From assembly GCA_965216255.1 (NCBI GenBank), contig OZ244148.1:434001-498000 (forward strand): a DNA stretch of 64,000 nt, written 5' to 3'. Below are positions 1 through 9,089 of this stretch, piece by piece. Position numbers and translations under genes: made by a program. This DNA is from G965216255 sp965216255. Lineage in GTDB: Bacteria; Bacteroidota; Rhodothermia; Rhodothermales; Bin80. Below the pieces are notes generated by a model, which did not search any database, was not told the origin of the DNA, and saw nothing but the letters and a program-made list of their open reading frames with translations. Each line of letters opens with the position of its first letter. The first letter of the stretch is position 1.

Positions 1-464
1 AGCTCAACGAGACTGGCTCCGCGCTCTGCCAGGCTGTGGGCCGCTCCGGCCGCTCCCGTGCGCCCGCCGTGCCCGGAATACTTGTCCATGAGGCCGGCCG
101 CACGCGCTGCAGCCCGTATTCGTTGGGATATCTGGCGCGTGCAGAGCCCGAAGAGCGGCATTTCAGGGGTGTGATACAGCGTCCACAGTCGCGTAATCGC
201 AGCCACCGTGGCGCGCGTGAGATAGGCCGTGTGCGGCTCGGCGGCTTCCTGGTCCGTCTTGGTCGGCATACTGAGCCTCAGCCTTCCGCTGCCGTCCGGC
301 TCCACGCTGATGTCGTCCCACACAAGTGCCTCTGCCTCGCTTCGGCGAAGAAGCGTATCGCGCATGACGCGGATGAGGGCGATGTCCAGCTGCCCGCGGC
401 TTCTTGCCTGGGCCCCGGTGATCAACGTCAATACTTTTTTGGGGTTGACGACAATTAAGATTTT
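1..464 (-). pseudogene. C-terminal part of a tyrosine recombinase (integrase), cut by the window edge
   Basis: Reading the minus strand from about 464 down to 1 gives an open frame with the catalytic landmarks of a tyrosine recombinase: LLRRSEAEAL (box I Arg), the beta-hairpin Lys in MPTKTDQEA, and GHGGRTGAAG (His-x-x-Arg box). The same motifs, in the same spacing, occur in the complete recombinase at 14286-15236, so the two are paralogues. The final Tyr would lie beyond base 1. Upstream of 464 the frame runs into a hairpin and I see no N-terminal domain, so the gene is truncated at its 5' end or disrupted. The 425-490 stretch is also found, inverted, near 53140-53215, so a recombination junction lies here. 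Confidence 0.7.
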
Positions 465-479
465 ATAAAGAGGGAGGCC

Positions 480-521
480 GAGCTTCGAGGCAAAGCAGCG
501 AGCTGCGGAGCCTCGAAGCTC
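480..521. repeat. Perfect 12-bp inverted repeat (hairpin)
   Basis: GAGCTTCGAGGC (480-491) and its exact reverse complement (510-521) flank an 18-base spacer. No T-run follows on either side, so a Rho-independent terminator is not indicated. It sits at the junction between the integrase fragment and the IS21 remnant and may be a mobile-element end. Confidence 0.6.
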
Positions 522-880
522 GAGGTCGAGTGGATTGGTTCGGTCCCGTTCCGCAGTGCGTGACGGCAGTCGGGACAGGTTTCTCCAATGAATGGGGTGC
601 CTCCCGCATAGTCGCGGTTCGGAGGCGTCATCAGTTCACAGGTAAGCTCAGCCAAAGCGTCCCGGTGTCCCGCTTCCTTGCCCCTGGAAGCGCCGGCAGA
701 CATCAGGCAGCCTCTCAGATCGCGCAAACTGCTCCTGGACGTGTAAGTATGCGACGAAGGCCGTGAGATCGCCGCTTGAGGAGCCTTTATCCTGCCAAAA
801 GGGCTCTTACAGCGACTATTGGCACGGATGCCCGAGTTTGCCAAGTGTCCTGAACTGACGCAAGGTGCTCACCCCGCGCC
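522..880. other. Non-coding or degenerate junction between integrase and IS21 remnants
   Basis: A minus-strand open frame of 129 codons (844-455) crosses this stretch and includes one CxxC pair (TCPDCRH). Its composition is low-information and its C-terminal part is just the translated hairpin. I recognise no family and regard it as degenerate sequence. Confidence 0.4.
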
Positions 881-1511
881 TCAGGATGCAGCTTCCGCAG
901 TGATCTGGGCTTCTGTCTCGGCCTCCTGGCGCCGCTTGGAGGCCTCCAAGCGGTAGCTGGGCACGTTCAGCTCCAGAATCACGCTGTAATGTACCAATCG
1001 GTCTATGGCCGCAGCCGTCGTCATCGGGTCCTTGAAGATGCGCTCCCAGCGCCAGATTGCTCGTCAGCAGCACGCTGCCCTGCTCGTAGCGCTGCGACAG
1101 AAACACAAACAGTACGTCCATCTCCTGGCGGCTGTGCTGCACGTAGCCGATGTCGTCGATGATGAGCGCCTCAAAGCGCGAGAGCCGCTTCAGGAGCCTG
1201 GGCAGACGCAGCTGCTGTTTGGCCCATAGCAGCTCCTGTACCAGTGTGCTGCAGTTGTATTCGCGGCGCCGCTGATAGATCAGCTCCCGGCCCAGGGCAC
1301 ACACCAGGTGCGTCTTGCCGCTGCCAGGAGGGCCGAAGGCCAATACGTTCTCCTTGCGGTCACTTCCCCTCCAAAAGCACGCGCAAGTGGTAATCTATCC
1401 GCAGGGGCAACCGGCCACGATCGAACGTGTCCAGCGTTTTCTCCAGCGGTTGCTGTGTCGTTCCTGCTGCTCCTCTTCTATCAGCTCCAGCAGAAAGCGC
1501 CGGGTGCTCAT
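881..1511 (-). pseudogene. istB: IS21-family helper ATPase IstB, frameshifted remnant
   Basis: The minus strand from the ATG at 1511 to the TGA at 881-883 spells an IstB-like AAA+ protein in pieces. LDTFD lies in the N-terminal part, GPPGSGKTHL is Walker A, ALIIDDIGY is Walker B, and a typical basic tail (ASKRRQEAE) precedes the stop. At least three reading-frame changes are needed, including one near 1370 just before Walker A and one near 1045. The usual partner IstA is absent. IstB normally assists IS21 transposition; this copy cannot be functional. It lies directly against the E1-like fragment at 1538 and probably marks the insertion that truncated that gene. Confidence 0.8.
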
Positions 1512-1537
1512 GGCCTCCCTGCGGGAGGTTGCTCTTT

Positions 1538-2053
1538 ATGCAGAGTGAGTGCATGTTCTGCAAGCACCCTCATGGCGAGCAGGATACAGAGCAGATCCGC
1601 GCAAAGCAATTGGTCGAGGTCTTGGGACTGTCTGAAGAATACTTGCTGGCAAAGATCCGTGACAATGGTGTGTTTACAGACTCCGACTGTAAACAGATTA
1701 GAGTTCACGTTAACGGTAGCCACGAGTTCGATCTACCGCTTCCTGATCAACGCGTGAGCGACTGGGAGTCGGCACAGTGCGGCAAACTCCGGCTCAGTAC
1801 AGTTGACGAAGATGTGCCGGCTCCGTTCAGTCCGGTAATGGCAGGAATTCTCATCGCCAGTGAGATTGTCAAGGAGAAAAACTTCCCCGAGGCCGTACTC
1901 GATTCGTACTACTTCAACTCTCTTTTGGAGCGCTTCAATCTAAGGATCGCACCACACCGTCGAAGACCAAGACCCGACTGCCAGTTTTGCACGGACTCAG
2001 CTTTCAGGGATCAATACAACAGGCGTTGGGACGAAGCGGCCTTGGGTACCTAA
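1538..2053 (+). pseudogene. C-terminal fragment resembling a ThiF/HesA (E1-like) adenylyltransferase
   Basis: From the ATG at 1538 the frame encodes 171 residues with two CxxC pairs, CMFCKHP at the start and CQFCTDS near the end. Between them is VPAPFSPVMAGILIASEIVK, which resembles the helix after the catalytic core in ThiF/MoeB/HesA E1-like enzymes, where two CxxC pairs hold a zinc. The nucleotide-binding half is missing because IS21 debris occupies the upstream sequence. Family assignment rests on the zinc pairs and this helix only, so a different zinc protein is possible. E1-like enzymes are common in bacterial defence operons, and an ATPase/TOPRIM pair follows downstream. Confidence 0.45.
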
Positions 2054-2247
2054 ACCAGGAAGACGACATCTCCGAGGCCACCCGAACCGTCCTGCTGGGT
2101 CAGGCTACCCGTCGCTATTGCCGCAAATACGGGGGCGAATGCTTTGCCATCCTGCCGGATACGCCGCGGTCGTACGACAGCAGATATTTCGGCCCGGTTA
2201 ATGGAAGGATGGCTCCAACGAGAACAAAGCGACAATTCATTAGGTAG
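1987..2247 (+). pseudogene. Short frame with a TraF/S26-peptidase-like C-terminal motif
   Basis: An 86-codon frame overlaps the end of the E1-like fragment in another frame. Its C-terminal part reads FAILPDTPRSYDSRYFGPV, close to the PxSxDSRYFGPV motif near the end of conjugative TraF-type S26 signal peptidases. The catalytic Ser and Lys are not present, so at best it is a fragment. Whether it is translated is unclear. Confidence 0.3.
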
Positions 2248-2289
2248 AGTGTCGCCAATATCATTTGCGTACTGACTTTAGCGCTATAG

Positions 2290-3393
2290 ATGAATGGGCT
2301 TCATACGATAACCTTGAAGGGATTCAAGACCATTGACGAGCTGGACGACTTTTCACTTGGCCCGCTAACGGTGCTCATTGGACCCAATGGTGCGGGTAAG
2401 TCCAACTTCCTCTCCTTCTTTCGCATGATGAGTTGGGCGCTGGTAGACCCAGATAACCTTTCCAAGGACGTTGGCCAGAAAGGCGGAGCGAGCAAGCTTC
2501 TGCATGATGGTCCGGATAGAACCCGTGAGATCGAAGCCGAGCTCACGATCGGCACTGACGCTGGAGAGAACCAGTACATGTTCCGACTATTTTTTGCTGC
2601 TGACGACACACTAATATTTGCTGACGAGCGATACCGGTTTTCGCATAAGGATTATGACAGCACTGTGCGTTGGCGGAAAATGGGTGCTGGCCACTCTGCC
2701 CCAAGGCTTGTTGACGAAGCCACCCGGGACAAAACGGCGGAAGTCATTCTGAGCCTTCTGCGGAAAATCAAACTCTATCAGTTTCATAACACCTCCTTCA
2801 CAGCACGTATCCGATCCAAATGGGGGGTGCATGATAACAAGTGGCTGCGAGAAGACGCGAGTAATGTTGCTCCGGTTCTGCTTCGCCTTAAGCAGGAAAA
2901 CAAAGGGTATTATCAGCGGATTGTAGACACGATCCGCTTGCTGCTACCTTTCTTCTCTGATTTCGAGCTTGAGCCCGACAACGGCCATCTGATACTGGCG
3001 TGGCGCGAACAAGACAGCGACGAGCTGTTTACCGCTTCACAAGCTTCAGACGGTATGTTGCGAATCATAGCGCTTGTCGTGCTTCTACTTCAACCGGAGA
3101 ATGACTTGCCGATCGCATTGATTCTGGACGAGCCTGAGCTTGGTCTCCACCCCTATGCAGTCAATGTCATCGGCGGACTAATGCGCGCCGTATCTATAAA
3201 GACCCGGATCATCCTTGCTACTCAGTCTACAGCCTTCGTCGATTGCTTCGAGCCATCGGATGTCGTCGTTGTCGAACGTGAGGGCCGCAGCTCTATCTTC
3301 CGAAGGTTGGATACAGAAGGACTAGGAGCATGGCTCGAAGAGTATTCGCTTTCTGAGTTGTGGGGAAAGAACGTAATAGGCGGACGACCTTAA
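2290..3393 (+). CDS. AAA_21/OLD-like ATPase of an ATPase/TOPRIM pair
   Basis: A 367-residue RecF/SMC-like ATPase. It starts ITLKGFKTIDE, has Walker A GPNGAGKSN at about residues 33-41, an ABC-type signature region (SDGMLRI), Walker B ILDEPELGLHP and a final ATQS switch motif. This is the compact AAA_21 fold, shared by AriA of PARIS, AbiLi and OLD-type ATPases, which senses or processes invading DNA. The stop TAA and the ATG of the next gene share a base (TAATG at 3391-3395), so the two are translationally coupled. Upstream genes are broken remnants, so the pair probably has its own promoter in 2248-2289, which I could not define. Function in defence is inferred from architecture. Confidence 0.85.
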   Translation: MNGLHTITLKGFKTIDELDDFSLGPLTVLIGPNGAGKSNFLSFFRMMSWALVDPDNLSKDVGQKGGASKLLHDGPDRTREIEAELTIGTDAGENQYMFRLFFAADDTLIFADERYRFSHKDYDSTVRWRKMGAGHSAPRLVDEATRDKTAEVILSLLRKIKLYQFHNTSFTARIRSKWGVHDNKWLREDASNVAPVLLRLKQENKGYYQRIVDTIRLLLPFFSDFELEPDNGHLILAWREQDSDELFTASQASDGMLRIIALVVLLLQPENDLPIALILDEPELGLHPYAVNVIGGLMRAVSIKTRIILATQSTAFVDCFEPSDVVVVEREGRSSIFRRLDTEGLGAWLEEYSLSELWGKNVIGGRP

Positions 3394-4073
3394 TGGGCGT
3401 AAGGCTTTATTTCATCGTTGAAGGACAAACCGAAGAAGCTTTCGTCAAAAGGGTCTTAGCCCCGCATCTAGCGAGGAAACGGGTCTGGGCGAAGGTCCGA
3501 TGTGTAATGACAAGTCATAAGCACGGTATCAAATATCGCGGTGGCTTCCGAAAGTATGCGACACCGAAAAACGACGTCTATGCCTGGATAACTGAGGACC
3601 AAAATCCGGACGCGCGCTTCACTACTATGTTCGACTTGTACGCCTTACCATCTGATTTTCCCGGTTACACGCGCGCTCCACGAACGTTGAGTCCCTATGA
3701 CCGCGTCAAGGTTCTGGAAGACGCCTTGGAAGATGATATATCTGATCTACGATTCATTCTCTATATCCAGCTTCATGAAATTGAGGCGCTATTGTTCTCA
3801 AATCCTTGGGAACTCCTTTCACAGTTTCCTGATCGTGAAAGGGCAATTCAGCGACTTGTAGCAGCTGTCTCTAAATTTGATTCGCCGGAGCTTATCAATG
3901 ACAGTCCCGATACAGCCCCATCAAAGCGCATTATCAAGGAGATACCACAATATGAGGGAAGCAAAGTATCAGCGGGCCCCGTCGTGGCTGAGAAGATAGG
4001 ACTATCCACGCTGCGAACGAAATGTAGGCATTTTGCAGAGTGGCTTGACAGGCTTGAGGCTCTTGCGGAGTAA
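3393..4073 (+). CDS. TOPRIM-like DUF4276 protein, partner of the ATPase
   Basis: A 226-residue protein beginning MGVRLYFIVEGQTEEAFVKR; the conserved Glu10 in FIVEGQTE is the first TOPRIM acidic residue. YIQLHEIEALLFS is the central DUF4276 signature. The start at 3393 is chosen because it overlaps the ATPase stop and begins right at the conserved strand; the frame is open 11 codons further upstream. DUF4276 is related to the TOPRIM domains (DUF4435) that act as nuclease effectors beside AAA ATPases in PARIS and AbiL. It converges with hsdR, leaving only 21 bases between stops. I infer a toxic nuclease controlled by the ATPase. Confidence 0.8.
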   Translation: MGVRLYFIVEGQTEEAFVKRVLAPHLARKRVWAKVRCVMTSHKHGIKYRGGFRKYATPKNDVYAWITEDQNPDARFTTMFDLYALPSDFPGYTRAPRTLSPYDRVKVLEDALEDDISDLRFILYIQLHEIEALLFSNPWELLSQFPDRERAIQRLVAAVSKFDSPELINDSPDTAPSKRIIKEIPQYEGSKVSAGPVVAEKIGLSTLRTKCRHFAEWLDRLEALAE

Positions 4074-4094
4074 TCGGGCCTGATCACCTTCCCA

Positions 4095-7000
4095 TTATCC
4101 TGAGCCGAATCGCGTTGCGACATACTGCTTCGCCTCTTCCTCCGCCAAGCGTATGGTCCCGGGACCGCTTCGGACGTAGAAATCACCCCCCTCCCTCTTC
4201 TCCAGACCCTTCCAGCGCAGATACACGGGCTCAGTGCCCCGCTTGCAACTTACAATGCAGACGGTCATGCCCTTGACAATCTGGGTCCTGGAATCAATGT
4301 GGATGCTGGCGAGGTCGCCGAGGCCATTCCGCACAACCTGGGTGAGATGCCGAATGAACTTGTCGTCCGTATCCACGCGGTCGTGGTCAATGCCCAGCAC
4401 TTTGCCGTCGTCGGCTACACCGATCAAGAGGTCACCACCCTCGGTATTGAGAAATGCCGCAATGGTCTTGAGAACTACATAGGTGATGCGCTTGTCATCC
4501 TTGCGGTTCTCCTTGAGGTTCCAGCGCAGGCTGGACTTGAACTCGAGTGTCTTCGACTCCTGCAGCTTGAGTAATTCCTCTACGCGGCGGTGTCGCCGGA
4601 TGTAGTCGTCGAAGAGGTGATCCTTGAATACCCGCCCGAAATCGGCATTGTCGGTGATCCGCTTGTACAGCTCAAAGTTGGTCTCAATGATCTCCTGGAT
4701 CTTCTCCTCCACCTTCGGACCAAATGTGAGCCGGACATTTTCGCGCGTGTTGACGCGAGCGCTGGCATTAAGCCCAACATCCTGGTCAAGGGCGGAGCGG
4801 ATGTACTCAAGCGTAACTAGGTGCTCGGGACCAAGGTTCAGACCGAAACGCTCGTTCAGCGCTTCTATGATCCGCGAGAGTGCTTCTTGCTCCTCAAGGC
4901 CGGGATCGCCCGGCATCTTGCTGTCGATGGGATTGAGCTGCCCGCCGTCTCGTTCCATGCCAATCCTGCCACTACTGGTCTGCCGGATACGGAAAGACTC
5001 GATATCGATGTTCTGCTGGACCTCGCGAGGCAACGTGACATGGTCTGCCGGAAGCAACCGGCGAAGATACTTGGCAAAGACGTAGAGCTTATCGAGGTCG
5101 GCATCGGCGAACGTCAGCACCTGAGAGAGGAAAGCGTACATACGCAGGTAGTCATCGAGCTGCTTACGAAAATCACGCCGCTCCTCGACGACGAGCTCGG
5201 CTAAACGCCGGCGTGGCGGCTCCAGCGCTGCATACAGCTTGTTCTGACTTGCTTTGCGGTCATAGTACGCCCGCGCAAAGGTTTCAATGTCGGCCGCTGT
5301 GAACACGTTGTAGTCCAGCAGCCTGCCCTGCACCTCGTAGAGCAGGTTGGGATCCGTCTCCTCTGACAAGAGCGTGGTTTCGTAGTAGGGCTCGAACGCC
5401 TTCCTGATCTCCTCGGCCTCGTTGACAAAATCGAGCACCATCGTGCCATTCTTGCCGGCGTGTGTGCGATTCAGGCGGGAAAGCGTCTGTACCGCATTCA
5501 CACCGCCGAGCTTCTTGTCCACATACATCGTGTGAAGCAGCGGCTGGTCGAAGCCCGTCTGGAACTTGTTGGCAACCACGAGGAAGCGGTACCCGGAATT
5601 GCCGAACTCGGCTGCCGTTTGCCGCTCTCCAATCACCCGCTCCAGCCCGGCCGAGTTCATGCCGGACTCCGTGTAGGATGCCCCACCGTCCTCCACCGTG
5701 CCGGAAAAAGCAACGAGCGTCTTCCATGGATGGTCTTTGCCGGCAAGATATCGATCCAGGGCGAGCTTGGTGCGCACAGCGTGCAGGCGCGAACGCGTCA
5801 CGATCATCGCCTTTGCCTGCCCTTCAATCTCATGCGCGACCTGCGCGGCGAAGTGCTCCACACAGATGGCAATCTTCTCGTTAATGGCGTGAGGATGTAA
5901 CTCGACGAAGGTCTTGAGCAGATACTCCGCTTTCCGCTTGTCGTACTTCGGGTCGTCCTTGATCTTCTTCAGCAGACGCCAGTAGGCTCGGTAGGTCGAG
6001 TAGTTTTCCAGCACGTCGAGAATAAACCCTTCCTCAATCGCCTGGCGCATGCTGTAGCGATGGAAGGGCTCGAGCTTCCCGTCGGGACGCTTCCTTCCAA
6101 AGAGCTCGAGCGTCTTGGACTTGGGAGTCGCCGTGAAAGCAAACGTCGAGAGGTTGGGTTGGCGGCCGCGGCGACGGATTTCCTCCAGAACCCGGTTCTC
6201 GATTTCCTCTTCCGGGGTTTCTGCACTCCCCTCCTCTTTTGCGGCTTCTTCCAGACTCCCCGCAGCGAGAACCGACCTCAGGCTCTTCGTGCTCTCTCCG
6301 GACTGCGACGAGTGTGCCTCATCCACGATCACGGCGAAGCGCCGGCCCGGTAGTTGTCCAATCTGCTCGGCAATAACGGGGAACTTCTGTAGCGTGGTCA
6401 CAATGACTGTACGACCCGCTTCAAGAGCCTCGCGTAGCTGACGGGAGGTCCGGTCAATGTTCTCCACCACACCCCGGGTCTGCTCGAACTGGCGGATGGT
6501 TTGTTGAAGCTGGCGATCGAGCACGCGGCGATCGGTTACCACCACGACCGAATCGAAGACGCGGTGGTCGTCCCAGTCATGCAGCACCGAAAGCTGGTGG
6601 GCCAGCCAGGCGATCGTGAAGCTCTTGCCACTGCCAGCGGAGTGCTGAATCAGGTAGCGCTCACCGGTGCCATGGTCTCGCGCGTGACGCACAAGACGAC
6701 GCACGCAGTCGAGCTGCTGGTAGCGTGGGAAGATCAGAAACCGCTTCCCAGTCTTGCGCCCCCTATCATCCTCTTCCCTGACTTCGTGGATGAACTGGCG
6801 GATCAGGTCCAGTACACTGTCCCGCGCCCAGATCTGCTCCCACAGGTAGTTGGTCGGAAAGCCCGGGCGGGTCGGCGGAACCGGAGGATTACCCGCGTCG
6901 CCGAAGCGGCCCTGGTTGAACGGCAGAAACCGGGTTGCCGGCCCGGCGAGCTTTGTCGTCACAAATACCAGCTCGGGGTCCACGGCAAAGTGGGCGAGGC

Positions 7001-7631
7001 AGCGCCCGTAGGCGAAGAGCGGCTCCCTCGGGTCGCGGTCGGTCCGGTACTGCCGGATCGCATCCTGGACATCCTGCCCGTTTAGCGGATTCTTGAGCTC
7101 GGCCGTGAAAATCGGAATGCCGTTCAGAAAGAGCGCGAGGTCGAGGCTCTGTTCGTTCTTCTCGCTGTAGTGGAGCTGGCGCACGACGGCAAAGATATTG
7201 GCCTCGTGCAAGCGCTTGAGCTCCTCGTTGAGCCCACTCGATGGACGGAAGTACGCCAGTCGAAATTTACAGCCCGAGTCCTTAACGCCGTTCCGGAGCA
7301 CGTCAAGCGCTCCCCGACGCTGAATCTCGCGCGCAAGGCGGTTGAGAAACCGTGACTTCACGTCGGCCCCGTGGTGCTGTTTGAGCTTTGCCCACTCCTT
7401 GGGCTGGGTGGCCACGTGAAAGTCGACCACGTCTGCGGAAATCAGACACAGCCTCCGGTCATAGTCTTGCGACAAGCGCTTGCGGTAGCCACCAGGGATC
7501 GGTCCGTCCGTGTTTGCCAGCGACGATTCCCTCACTGGTACCCAATGGTCGGGCTGCGCGCCAAGACCATTGCTCAACAATGCGTACTCAATTGCGTCTT
7601 CGAAAGCGCGTTCTGAGATCTCCGGGGTCAT
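4095..7631 (-). CDS. hsdR: Type I restriction enzyme R subunit with a C-terminal Schlafen/AlbA-like domain
   Basis: The 1178-residue HsdR makes the DNA-translocating and cutting subunit. The N-terminal PD-(D/E)XK nuclease shows DLALFLNGIPIFTAELKN (ExK). The SF2 motor has Walker A SAGSGKSFT, VDEAHSSQ (motif II), FTATPKSK (motif III) and QTLSRLNRT (motif VI). From about residue 1023 a second module begins: LQESKTLEFKSSL, then FLNTEGGDLLIGV and later FYVRSGPGT. This is the AlbA_2/Schlafen divergent ATPase domain, not a standard part of HsdR. The ATG at 7631 overlaps the hsdS stop by four bases (ATGA), so it is the last gene of an hsdM-hsdS-hsdR operon. All catalytic motifs appear intact. Confidence 0.95.
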   Translation of the reverse strand: MTPEISERAFEDAIEYALLSNGLGAQPDHWVPVRESSLANTDGPIPGGYRKRLSQDYDRRLCLISADVVDFHVATQPKEWAKLKQHHGADVKSRFLNRLAREIQRRGALDVLRNGVKDSGCKFRLAYFRPSSGLNEELKRLHEANIFAVVRQLHYSEKNEQSLDLALFLNGIPIFTAELKNPLNGQDVQDAIRQYRTDRDPREPLFAYGRCLAHFAVDPELVFVTTKLAGPATRFLPFNQGRFGDAGNPPVPPTRPGFPTNYLWEQIWARDSVLDLIRQFIHEVREEDDRGRKTGKRFLIFPRYQQLDCVRRLVRHARDHGTGERYLIQHSAGSGKSFTIAWLAHQLSVLHDWDDHRVFDSVVVVTDRRVLDRQLQQTIRQFEQTRGVVENIDRTSRQLREALEAGRTVIVTTLQKFPVIAEQIGQLPGRRFAVIVDEAHSSQSGESTKSLRSVLAAGSLEEAAKEEGSAETPEEEIENRVLEEIRRRGRQPNLSTFAFTATPKSKTLELFGRKRPDGKLEPFHRYSMRQAIEEGFILDVLENYSTYRAYWRLLKKIKDDPKYDKRKAEYLLKTFVELHPHAINEKIAICVEHFAAQVAHEIEGQAKAMIVTRSRLHAVRTKLALDRYLAGKDHPWKTLVAFSGTVEDGGASYTESGMNSAGLERVIGERQTAAEFGNSGYRFLVVANKFQTGFDQPLLHTMYVDKKLGGVNAVQTLSRLNRTHAGKNGTMVLDFVNEAEEIRKAFEPYYETTLLSEETDPNLLYEVQGRLLDYNVFTAADIETFARAYYDRKASQNKLYAALEPPRRRLAELVVEERRDFRKQLDDYLRMYAFLSQVLTFADADLDKLYVFAKYLRRLLPADHVTLPREVQQNIDIESFRIRQTSSGRIGMERDGGQLNPIDSKMPGDPGLEEQEALSRIIEALNERFGLNLGPEHLVTLEYIRSALDQDVGLNASARVNTRENVRLTFGPKVEEKIQEIIETNFELYKRITDNADFGRVFKDHLFDDYIRRHRRVEELLKLQESKTLEFKSSLRWNLKENRKDDKRITYVVLKTIAAFLNTEGGDLLIGVADDGKVLGIDHDRVDTDDKFIRHLTQVVRNGLGDLASIHIDSRTQIVKGMTVCIVSCKRGTEPVYLRWKGLEKREGGDFYVRSGPGTIRLAEEEAKQYVATRFGSG

Positions 7632-9013
7632 GCCACCACCTTCCGAACGTCGATCTTGCCGGTGACCGCTGCAGAGATGAGTGCGGTGCGAAACTCCTTG
7701 AGAAGGTCGATGGCTTGGCGGACCTTGGCAACGAGCGCATCTGTTTCTGCCGTCTCACGGTCGAGGAAAGCGGCGATGGCACGTTGGTCCCGGTACGGGG
7801 GCACGGGGATGTGCGTTGTTTCAATGATGCCGGTCTCAAGACTCTCGACGGTGGCCCCCTCTTTGCGCCACGCAATGAGAAGGAACTCCGACATGCCTTC
7901 GATGAAGTACGCGAGATATTTGGGTGAAACGTTACCAAGGGGCAAGAGCGCCTTGAGATCCTGATTCAGCGCAACCTCTCTCGCTGCGACGGCCACCGGG
8001 ATTCTGTGTCTGAGTATTCCCGATCGCACAACCAAGAGGACAGAACCCTCGCCGACAAGTCTGGTCGAACTTGCATGTACAGCATCGGGAGTGATGTGGT
8101 CGAGCGTGTCCGTTATAACCCGGCCTTTCATATCCTTCGGGGAGACCCAAGGGATATCTCCTGACCAGTAGTGCAAATTGTCCTTTTCGGGCGTACCGCC
8201 GCTCATGATCGACGCAAGGTATTTTAGTCGGCGACTCTGCCAATGCGCCGGGATCTCGCCCAGCCATTCGATGCCGGAATCCTTCATCGGGACGTTCGGG
8301 TCGAGGCCCCGGGTGACGGTGCGGTTGATGAGCGCAGTGCGTTTCTCCTGAAGCAGGCCGATCAACCGCTCCTTCCGCTCGACCAAGCCGTCGATCCTCG
8401 TCGTCTCGCAGTCGAGGAACGTGGCGATGGCACGTTGCTCGATCGGCGGTGCGGCAGTGACGCGGATAGCTCCCAGGATCGACGAGTTGAGGTTGCCAAG
8501 GCCGGTCGTTGTTGAGGACAGATACACGAGTTGCTCGCGCGCAACCGGTGCATTCATCAGATACCAAAAGAACCGAGCCTCGTGCCGGCAATCGATCCTC
8601 AGACGCTGCATGAAATTAGAAAAGCCACAGCGAAGCTCAGCGACTGACGCATCAACGATTGAGGTCTTGCCGATGTGCAGATGGCTCCCACTCGATTTCG
8701 TCACAACGAGGTCACCGATCTCAAGCCGGGCCTGTGCCGCCTCTCGAGCCGTCAACAACCGTATAGCTGGTGTGTTGATCGACCACGCGCCGTTGATCGT
8801 TTGCTCTGTCGAACGTAGGACGATAGTACCCTCGTTAGCCGAATCTTCGCCCCATACTCCACTGTCGTTTCGTATCAGCAGTGCCTTAAGCGGCTTCACC
8901 TCCCAATGTGCCGGGATCTCGCCCAGCCACTCGACGCCGGAGTCGGTGTGAGCGGGGTACCGACGAAATCGTTGGGGCCGCGCTTCCGTGATCTGATCGT
9001 GAACCTTGATCAC
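7628..9013 (-). CDS. hsdS: Type I restriction specificity subunit
   Basis: HsdS of 461 residues with two target-recognition domains. Each is introduced by a near-repeat, GVEWLGEIPAHWEVKPLK near residue 28 and GIEWLGEIPAHWQSRRLK in the middle, and each ends in a conserved helix (ERKERLIGLLQEKRTALI; then KVRQAIDLLKEFRTALISA). It determines the bipartite DNA target of both methylation and cleavage. The start is GTG at 9013. The gap to hsdM is 76 bases and the end overlaps hsdR by four bases. The full length and two intact half-sites suggest it works. Confidence 0.92.
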   Translation of the reverse strand: MIKVHDQITEARPQRFRRYPAHTDSGVEWLGEIPAHWEVKPLKALLIRNDSGVWGEDSANEGTIVLRSTEQTINGAWSINTPAIRLLTAREAAQARLEIGDLVVTKSSGSHLHIGKTSIVDASVAELRCGFSNFMQRLRIDCRHEARFFWYLMNAPVAREQLVYLSSTTTGLGNLNSSILGAIRVTAAPPIEQRAIATFLDCETTRIDGLVERKERLIGLLQEKRTALINRTVTRGLDPNVPMKDSGIEWLGEIPAHWQSRRLKYLASIMSGGTPEKDNLHYWSGDIPWVSPKDMKGRVITDTLDHITPDAVHASSTRLVGEGSVLLVVRSGILRHRIPVAVAAREVALNQDLKALLPLGNVSPKYLAYFIEGMSEFLLIAWRKEGATVESLETGIIETTHIPVPPYRDQRAIAAFLDRETAETDALVAKVRQAIDLLKEFRTALISAAVTGKIDVRKVVA

Positions 9014-9089
9014 AGGCCGTCACCCTCCCCAGAACGCCAGCCCTTGGTGGCTGGCCAAGCTGGTCGCGGAGTCCCCGATGGGCGCGCGG

